From positions 1 to 11,613 of the forward strand of contig WQRN01000045.1 in assembly GCA_009786715.1 (NCBI GenBank): a stretch of DNA of 11,613 nucleotides. Direction: 5' to 3'. The notes below the pieces were generated by a model. The model was not told the DNA's origin and did not search any database. It worked only from the letters and a program-made list of their open reading frames with translations. This document shows, piece by piece, positions 7,288 through 11,613 of this stretch. Origin of the DNA: Treponema sp. GTDB taxonomy: Bacteria; Spirochaetota; Spirochaetia; Treponematales; Breznakiellaceae. Both the position numbers and the translations under genes were made by a program. The stretch's first letter is position 1. Every line of letters begins with the position of its first letter.

Positions 7288-7316
7288 AGTATACTTATCC
7301 AAGAAGGAAAATTCAA
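7288..7316 (-). promoter_or_regulatory. Candidate sigma-70 type promoter for the thiN-folD-miaB operon
   Basis: On the minus strand, TTGAAT (bases 7311-7316) and TATACT (7288-7293) are separated by exactly 17 nt. Matches are 4 of 6 to the -35 and 5 of 6 to the -10 consensus. Transcription would start near 7281 and give a leader of about 108 nt to the thiN TTG, carrying the whole repeat hairpin. The -10 lies in the palindrome AGTATACT, so a -10 of the same sequence exists on the plus strand at 7290-7295 facing cca, though with no good -35. The element overlaps the cca ribosome binding site. Confidence 0.4.
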
Positions 7317-8684
7317 TTGACAAAGAGTATCGATCCTGTGCTAAAAGAGATTGCCTCAATTTTTAATAACGCCGGGAAAGAGATATATCTTGTTGGCGGC
7401 GCTGTAAGAGATATGCTAAGAGGTGAAAAAATCCATGATTGGGATTTAGCAACAGACGCTACGCCTGATGAAGTTACCGCCATTATACAGAGCAATAAGG
7501 GTAAGGTTATTCCGACAGGCATCAAGCATGGGACTGTCACCGTTTTGTATAAAAAAAACAGCGCCGAGGTTACAACATTCAGAACGGAAGCGGATTATTC
7601 TGACGGGCGCAGACCTGATAAAGTTTCCTACGCAAAAACAATCGAGGAAGATCTTTCAAGGCGCGATTTCACAATGAACGCCATCGCCCTGCGCCTTCCG
7701 TCAGGCGAAGTAGTTGATCCGTTCAAAGGCGCAAAAGATATAAAAGCGGAATTGATCCGCTGCGTGGGAGACGCTTCGCAAAGATTCAGCGAAGACGGAC
7801 TTCGCCCGTTACGAGCTGTACGGTTCGCAGCCCAGCTGGGATATATAATAGAGCAGAAAACGTTAGACGCAATACCTGACGCGCTTTCGGTATGCGAAAA
7901 AGTTTCCGGCGAGCGTGTGCGCGACGAATTCGAAAAAATTATCGCTTCTTCTCTTCCTTCACAGGGGTTAAGACTGATGGAAGACACGGGATTAATGCAC
8001 CTGTTTCTTAAAGAATTATCAGATTGCCGCGGCGTTGAACAAAAAGGTTTTCATCAGTTTGATGTACTGGATCATTCGCTTCTCGCCTGCGATTTCGCGG
8101 CGTCAAAAAACTATTCGCAGGAAGTGCGCCTTGCAGCCCTTTTCCACGACATCGGAAAACCTCCCTGCCGCGGAATTGACGAGGCAAGCGGCGTTATAAC
8201 ATTTTACCGCCACGACGAAGTGTCGGCTGCCATGTGCCGCGAAATTATGGAAAGGCTTCGCTACCCTAACGCTGTTACAGACAAGGTCTGCCATTTAATA
8301 AAAGAACATATGTTTAAATATGACGACGACTGGACAGATGCCGCCGTACGCAGATTCATCGCGCGCGCAGGCGAAGAAAACCTCGAAGATATGTACAGTC
8401 TGCGCCGCTGCGATACGTTTGCCTTTACAGGCAAGGCAGGCAATTTTGCTTCTGTTAATACATTCTCCAAACGAATCGATGAAGTCCTCGCCGAAGGCCG
8501 CGCCTTCTCGCTGAAAGACCTCGCCGTCAGCGGAAAAGATCTGATGGCGATCGGTATCCCCTCAGGCAAAATGCTGGGCGCGGTTTTAAAAGAACTTTTA
8601 GAAACCGTGTTAGACGATCCTGCGCAAAACAACCGAGAAAAACTGTTGGAAATTGCAAAAAGGGTATATAATGATAGGGGGTAA
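7317..8684 (+). CDS. cca: CCA tRNA nucleotidyltransferase with HD domain
   Basis: This class II tRNA nucleotidyltransferase adds or repairs the 3'-CCA end of tRNA from CTP and ATP without a template. In 455 residues the order is: LVGGAVRD at 25-32; the metal-binding Asp pair in DWDLATDA at 41-48; RRDFTMNA at 115-122; the nucleotide-selecting helix EDGLRPLRAVRFAAQLGY at 159-176; and an HD phosphohydrolase domain with H253 and H277-D278 (LFHDIGKP). The HD domain in such proteins can remove 2',3'-cyclic phosphate or phosphate from RNA ends, which fits a repair role. Poly(A) polymerase I belongs to the same superfamily and is the main alternative. The start is TTG at 7317 with AGAAGGA at 7302-7308, 8 nt upstream. 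A possible -10 (CATAAT, 7276-7281) lies just after the repeat. The stop is 2 nt from the RNA ligase ATG, so the two are co-transcribed. Confidence 0.93.
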   Translation: MTKSIDPVLKEIASIFNNAGKEIYLVGGAVRDMLRGEKIHDWDLATDATPDEVTAIIQSNKGKVIPTGIKHGTVTVLYKKNSAEVTTFRTEADYSDGRRPDKVSYAKTIEEDLSRRDFTMNAIALRLPSGEVVDPFKGAKDIKAELIRCVGDASQRFSEDGLRPLRAVRFAAQLGYIIEQKTLDAIPDALSVCEKVSGERVRDEFEKIIASSLPSQGLRLMEDTGLMHLFLKELSDCRGVEQKGFHQFDVLDHSLLACDFAASKNYSQEVRLAALFHDIGKPPCRGIDEASGVITFYRHDEVSAAMCREIMERLRYPNAVTDKVCHLIKEHMFKYDDDWTDAAVRRFIARAGEENLEDMYSLRRCDTFAFTGKAGNFASVNTFSKRIDEVLAEGRAFSLKDLAVSGKDLMAIGIPSGKMLGAVLKELLETVLDDPAQNNREKLLEIAKRVYNDRG

Positions 8685-8686
8685 AC

Positions 8687-9691
8687 ATGCGTTCACTTGT
8701 AACAATTCAAAAAGTTAAATCTATAACACAAATCCCCGATTCCGATTTTTTAGAACTTGCGCACGTCATGGGCTGGCAGTGCGTTACAAAAAAAGGCGAG
8801 TTTAAAGAAGGAGACTTAGGCGTTTATTTTGAAGTTGACAGTTTTTTACCTGTCGATGAGCGTTATGAGTTCCTTCGATCTTCTTCTTTCCGCGATAATG
8901 TTGATAACGGGCAAGGTTTTAGAATAAAAACAATGAAGATGCGCGGACAGTTATCGCAGGGGTTATTATTACCGTTGGAAAAATTTCCCGAACTTGCAAG
9001 CTGCGCAGAAGAGACCGATGTAACAGAAAAATTAAATGTAAAAAAATGGTATATCCCCGAAACCGCCAACGCGGGCGGAACAATCATCGGAGAGAGGCCT
9101 TACGGCGTTCCCGCATCAGACGAAATCCGCATACAGTCCGCGCTTGAACTTTTGGAAGAACTCAAAGGGAAGCCGTATTACATCACAACAAAAATGGACG
9201 GCACTTCCGGGATTGTTTACTATATCGACGGAAAGATCGGCTGCTGTTCAAGAAACAAAGAAATTAAAGACGAACAAGACTCCCTTTACTGGACACCTGT
9301 TTACAAATACGGTTTAAAAGAAAAACTCGCAAAACTTGGAAAAAATATTGTACTTACAGGAGAAATATGCGGCCCCGGAATTCAAAGAAACAAACTGCGC
9401 TTAGCAGAAATTGAATGGTATGTTTTCGATGTTAAAGACGGCGAATCCAACAAATACATGGTATACGATGATGCCGTCAAATTCTGCGCCGAACTCGGAT
9501 TGCAAACAGTCCCGCTGGAAGAGCGCGGCGAAGCGTTCGACTACCCTCTTGAAACCCTGCTGGAAAAAGCCAGAGGCAAATACCCAAGCGGTTTAGACAA
9601 GGAGGGCATCGTTATACGCGATTCCCATTCTCCAAAAGCGGTATCGTTTAAAGTTTTGAATAACGACGCGCTGCTTAAAGAGAAGGATTAA
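8687..9691 (+). CDS. ATP-dependent RNA ligase, Rnl5/DraRnl (DRB0094) family
   Basis: This 334-residue protein has the two-domain layout of the Deinococcus radiodurans RNA ligase DraRnl: an N-terminal OB-like domain (about 1-125, with GDLGVYFEVDSFLP at 42-55 and GFRIKTMKMRGQLSQG at 77-92) and a nucleotidyltransferase domain. The nucleotidyltransferase motifs are all intact: motif I KMDG with the AMP-accepting Lys 169, SRN at 188-190, motif III GEICGP with Glu 226, motif IIIa WYVFDV at 244-249, motif IV KEGIVIR with Glu 306, and motif V VSFKVLN with Lys 322. Family enzymes join a 3'-OH RNA end to a 5'-phosphate, preferring nicks in duplexes. The length matches the family, so the enzyme should be active. 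The ATG follows cca by 2 nt with a GGGGG at 8677-8681, 5 nt upstream of the ATG and overlapping the end of cca. Coupling to cca suggests RNA, possibly tRNA, repair; the substrate is not shown by sequence. Confidence 0.9.
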   Translation: MRSLVTIQKVKSITQIPDSDFLELAHVMGWQCVTKKGEFKEGDLGVYFEVDSFLPVDERYEFLRSSSFRDNVDNGQGFRIKTMKMRGQLSQGLLLPLEKFPELASCAEETDVTEKLNVKKWYIPETANAGGTIIGERPYGVPASDEIRIQSALELLEELKGKPYYITTKMDGTSGIVYYIDGKIGCCSRNKEIKDEQDSLYWTPVYKYGLKEKLAKLGKNIVLTGEICGPGIQRNKLRLAEIEWYVFDVKDGESNKYMVYDDAVKFCAELGLQTVPLEERGEAFDYPLETLLEKARGKYPSGLDKEGIVIRDSHSPKAVSFKVLNNDALLKEKD

Positions 9692-9695
9692 AGCG

Positions 9696-10682
9696 CTATT
9701 TATACACCAGCTCCGCCATCTTTTCCCCATACCGCGTGCCGAGTAATTGGAGACCTGCGGAACCAAAATGAATGTTGTCAGGCTGTCCCTGACCGGTTCT
9801 TCCTGTTGCGCCAACGGAGCTGATTATCCACGCATTTGGCAAAAGCGGCTTTATTCTGCTTTCGTTTGAAAGCGCACCGCTTGTGTTACCGGAACCGCCG
9901 TTCCATGTCTGTCCTAATAAAATTGGAATCGAATTGGGCGCCAATTTTAAATCGGAAAGCATATCATCGTAGATCTCTTTTAAAAGTTCATCCCAATCCA
10001 TGTTTTCCAAACCTACTCCGCTTTCACCCTGATGAACTATTATTCCCTTTATAATTCCGCCTTCTCTCTGCGTAATCTTCGCGTTTTGAATTATCGCATC
10101 ATACATATTCGCGTAACCTGCGCCTTTATATCTTGCCATTCCTGACATTTCTGTTTGGCTCGGTCTTCCGCTCAAGGTTCCTTTTCCTTTGTAATAATCT
10201 TCGCCTTTGGTTTTATGAAACGAGGCAAGAGCCATATCTCCGTTTGCCGCGGCGATTACTCCGATAGTCACATTTTCAGGAGCGTTTGCTATTAACACGC
10301 GCCCGAAATAATCAACAGGAGTTAAGCCGATGCTTAAACCGAGGTAATTTGTTAAATTGCCGTCGGGAATTATGAGAGGCGGCACAGCTCTGTATAATTT
10401 GTGCTTTTCGCGGCTAGTAGCGGCGTATCTGCCTGCAACCACATTCATTATCCTGAAACGCTCGCTAATGCCTTCTCTGTCTTCAGGTCGAATAGTACCG
10501 GGCCCCTGCATATTAGATTGCCCAAAAGCGATATAAACATGAAACTCACCCGGCAGTTTATAATCGGCGAAAATATCGACATCGGGAAGCGGCTTTTCCG
10601 CTTCAGCCGCGGTGCCGCCGGTGCCGGCGCAGCCGCTGAAAAACAAACTGATAACAATTAATATAAAAAGTAATTTTTTCAT
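9696..10682 (-). CDS. Lipoprotein SGNH esterase, sialate O-acetylesterase/CE6-like
   Basis: The 328-residue product starts with a lipoprotein signal, a hydrophobic stretch ending FFSGC with the lipidated Cys 18, then a Gly/Ala/Glu-rich tether. The catalytic domain is the SASA type (sialate O-acetylesterase, including CE6 acetylxylan esterases): the nucleophile Ser 56 lies in FGQSNMQG, the conserved HQGES is at 217-221, and the Asp 302/His 305 pair lies in DNIHFGSAG. Expected activity is removal of O-acetyl groups from a glycan such as sialic acid or acetylated xylan; the sequence does not separate these. It should be anchored in the outer or inner membrane facing outwards or to the periplasm. 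The ATG has an AGGAG at 10689-10693, 6 nt upstream. A TATACT at 10700-10705 could be a -10 but lacks a convincing -35. It is transcribed alone, 4 nt convergent with the RNA ligase and downstream of a repeat after rnc. Confidence 0.9.
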   Translation of the reverse strand: MKKLLFILIVISLFFSGCAGTGGTAAEAEKPLPDVDIFADYKLPGEFHVYIAFGQSNMQGPGTIRPEDREGISERFRIMNVVAGRYAATSREKHKLYRAVPPLIIPDGNLTNYLGLSIGLTPVDYFGRVLIANAPENVTIGVIAAANGDMALASFHKTKGEDYYKGKGTLSGRPSQTEMSGMARYKGAGYANMYDAIIQNAKITQREGGIIKGIIVHQGESGVGLENMDWDELLKEIYDDMLSDLKLAPNSIPILLGQTWNGGSGNTSGALSNESRIKPLLPNAWIISSVGATGRTGQGQPDNIHFGSAGLQLLGTRYGEKMAELVYK

Positions 10683-10736
10683 TTTAAGCTCCTAAATTAA
10701 GTATAACAATTTTTTTTGACACGAACCACATAAGCT

Positions 10737-10802
10737 TTAGAATTACGCAATTACCTTTGCGATCTTTGCGTCCTTTGCGTCTCTGCGAGATAAAGATTCT
10801 AA
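10737..10802. repeat. Intergenic repeat with 9-nt period (copy 2), bounded by 7-bp inverted repeats
   Basis: Bases 10755-10790 are four 9-nt units: CTTTGCGAT, CTTTGCGTC, CTTTGCGTC, TCTGCGAGA. The stretch 10754-10790 matches 7231-7267 at 30 of 37 positions without gaps. The left side is more decayed than in copy 1, but CGCAA (10746-10750) can pair with TTGCG (10757-10761). Perfect inverted copies TTAGAAT (10737-10743) and ATTCTAA (10796-10802) bound the block; the second touches the rnc stop codon. The element occupies the spacer between rnc and the esterase gene. Confidence 0.8.
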
Positions 10803-11486
10803 TTAATTCGCTTCTCCGCTGATTTTCTCCCACGCCGCTTTTGCCGCTTCCTGCTCTGCGCTTTTTTTGTTTCTTCCCGTTCCCTTGCCGCAGACATCAT
10901 CTGCAATTTTTACTTCCATCCAGAAAGTACGGTCATGCTCGGGTCCTGAGCGTTTTATTAAAATATATTCAGGGTAACAGCGGAATTGGCGCTGGCAGTA
11001 TTCCTGCAGTATCGATTTATAATCTTTGTGATAATCGGTGCCGGTTACTTTTTCAATTTCCGGCTTTAAGCAGCGGCTGACAAAATCAAACGCGGTTTTA
11101 TAGCCGCAGTCAAGATACAGCGCGCCTATCAGAGCTTCCATCGCGTCGGCAAGAATCGCCTTTTTGGTTCTGCCGCCAGACAGCTCTTCTCCCTTGCCGA
11201 GAAGCAGCACTTGATCAATTTTAAGGCTGAGAGCAATTTCCGAGAGAACATTTTCCGACACAACCACGGATTTTATTTTTGCCAGTTCGCCTTCGCTTTT
11301 TTCTTTAAATGTCTCATGCAAAAGCGTTGCGCATACCGCTCCGAGAATTGAATCGCCCAAAAACTCGAGGCGCTCGTTGTTGGCTTTACTGCCCGTTTCA
11401 TTTGAAACGGATCGGTGCATGAATGAAAGATTTAACAGACTGATATTTTTAAATTTAAAACCGGCGGCTTTTTGAAATGCCGCCAG
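10803..11486 (-). CDS. rnc: Ribonuclease III (apparent CTG start)
   Basis: RNase III cleaves double-stranded RNA in rRNA maturation and mRNA control, as a cytoplasmic dimer. The catalytic domain shows the signature NERLEFLGDS, followed by LGKGEELSGGRTKKAILADAMEALIGALYLD with its second set of acidic metal ligands. A C-terminal dsRNA-binding domain starts at DYKSILQEY and includes GTGRNKKSAEQEAAKAAW. The first in-frame ATG (11420) is internal: it is the M of FMHRS, equivalent to the THRS of other RNases III. Upstream codons encode FQKAAGFKFKNISLLNLSF, which aligns without gaps to the N-terminal helix of the E. coli enzyme. The frame closes at a TGA inside acpP, and no ATG, GTG or TTG lies between. 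A CTG at 11486 with AAAGGA 8 nt upstream is the only good candidate and gives 227 residues, a normal length. The gene follows acpP by 34 nt, a common order in bacteria. Confidence 0.93.
   Translation of the reverse strand: MAAFQKAAGFKFKNISLLNLSFMHRSVSNETGSKANNERLEFLGDSILGAVCATLLHETFKEKSEGELAKIKSVVVSENVLSEIALSLKIDQVLLLGKGEELSGGRTKKAILADAMEALIGALYLDCGYKTAFDFVSRCLKPEIEKVTGTDYHKDYKSILQEYCQRQFRCYPEYILIKRSGPEHDRTFWMEVKIADDVCGKGTGRNKKSAEQEAAKAAWEKISGEAN
11461..11486 (-). other. GC-rich hairpin enclosing the rnc start codon
   Basis: On the minus strand, CTGGCGGC (11479-11486) can pair with GCCGCCGG (11461-11468) as an 8-bp stem with one U-G pair and a 10-nt loop. The apparent CTG start forms the foot of the 5' arm. 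The stem is followed by TTTTAAATTT, a weak U-rich run. It could restrict rnc translation, be an RNase III target in its own message, or act as a partial terminator after acpP. Confidence 0.7.
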
Positions 11487-11494
11487 TTTATTTT

Positions 11495-11500
11495 TCCTTT
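11495..11500 (-). promoter_or_regulatory. Ribosome binding site supporting the rnc CTG start
   Basis: AAAGGA on the minus strand lies in the acpP-rnc spacer, 8 nt before the CTG at 11486. It is the only Shine-Dalgarno-like sequence in the 34-nt spacer. Confidence 0.55.
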
Positions 11501-11520
11501 CTGAATCAGGAGCGTTTTTA

Positions 11521-11613
11521 TTATTTCTGCTGGGATTTAATAAATTCGTACGCGTCCTTCACTGTTTCAAATTCGTTGGCTTTTTCATCAGGAATGTTGA
11601 TGCCCATTTCTTC
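11521..11613 (-). CDS. acpP: Acyl carrier protein (C-terminal 30 residues, N-terminus outside window)
   Basis: The minus-strand frame open to the right edge encodes a sequence with GINIPDEKANEFETVKDAY and an end FIKSQQK, followed by tandem TAA stops (11521-11523 and 11518-11520). This is the helix III-IV region of acyl carrier protein, where the IPDE-type acidic loop and TV-DAY-FI pattern are well conserved. The phosphopantetheine-bearing DSL motif would lie in the missing part, so carrier function cannot be checked here. ACP holds growing acyl chains in fatty-acid and lipid synthesis. Its position just before rnc supports the call. Confidence 0.9.
   Translation of the reverse strand, partial: EEMGINIPDEKANEFETVKDAYEFIKSQQK

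Noticed and set aside
7174..7290. TPP riboswitch in the thiN leader.
   Set aside because: The expected conserved elements (such as CUGAGA) were not seen; the leader is filled by the 9-nt repeat palindrome.
11418..11420. ATG as the true start of rnc.
   Set aside because: It is the residue before HRS in the conserved L-x-F-M-H-R-S segment, so starting there would remove the first helix of the catalytic domain.

Overview
The window is a compact bacterial chromosomal segment of about 11.6 kb. It is gene-dense, has no stretch over 300 bases without a gene, and contains no recognisable prophage, insertion sequence, CRISPR array, tRNA or rRNA. Several genes point to a diderm envelope: a lipoprotein esterase, a secreted SPOR-domain protein and a LapA-type membrane protein. 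The gene mix and acpP-rnc order would suit a host- or gut-associated spirochaete of the Treponema type. That placement is an inference from gene content, not a demonstrated match.

Layout, left to right. (1) 1-1161, plus strand: the C-terminal part of a hybrid sensor histidine kinase with a receiver domain; its sensor half lies off the left edge. (2) 1178-2458, minus strand, convergent with the kinase: a PLP aminotransferase of the type Ic aspartate aminotransferase kind. (3) 2563-7173, minus strand: a tightly packed run transcribed in the order thiN, folD, small membrane protein, miaB, LapA-like protein, SPOR protein. It has an 18-nt gap, then GTGA, TAA|ATG, 16-nt and ATGA junctions, so it is almost certainly an operon. 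(4) 7317-9691, plus strand, divergent from thiN: a tRNA nucleotidyltransferase (cca) followed 2 nt later by an Rnl5/DraRnl-type RNA ligase. (5) 9696-10682, minus strand: a lipoprotein SGNH esterase of the sialate O-acetylesterase/CE6 type. (6) 10803-11613, minus strand: acpP (C-terminal end only) followed by rnc (RNase III).

The points that deserve attention are these. The two-gene cca-RNA ligase unit suggests an RNA (possibly tRNA) repair pair. The RNase III gene has no ATG, GTG or TTG in the right place; its conserved N-terminus can only begin at a CTG that sits in the base of a strong hairpin. Two intergenic spacers carry members of one repeat family with a 9-nt period (CTTTGCGTC-like). 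Initiation codons are often non-ATG: TTG for thiN, folD and cca, GTG for the small membrane protein and CTG for rnc, several decided by Shine-Dalgarno placement.

Functionally the segment is mostly housekeeping: tRNA modification, end-repair and RNA processing (miaB, cca, ligase, rnc), one-carbon and thiamine cofactors (folD, thiN), fatty-acid carrier (acpP) and envelope proteins. I see no obviously novel multi-gene defence or biosynthetic system; the RNA ligase pair is the best candidate for an under-described pathway.
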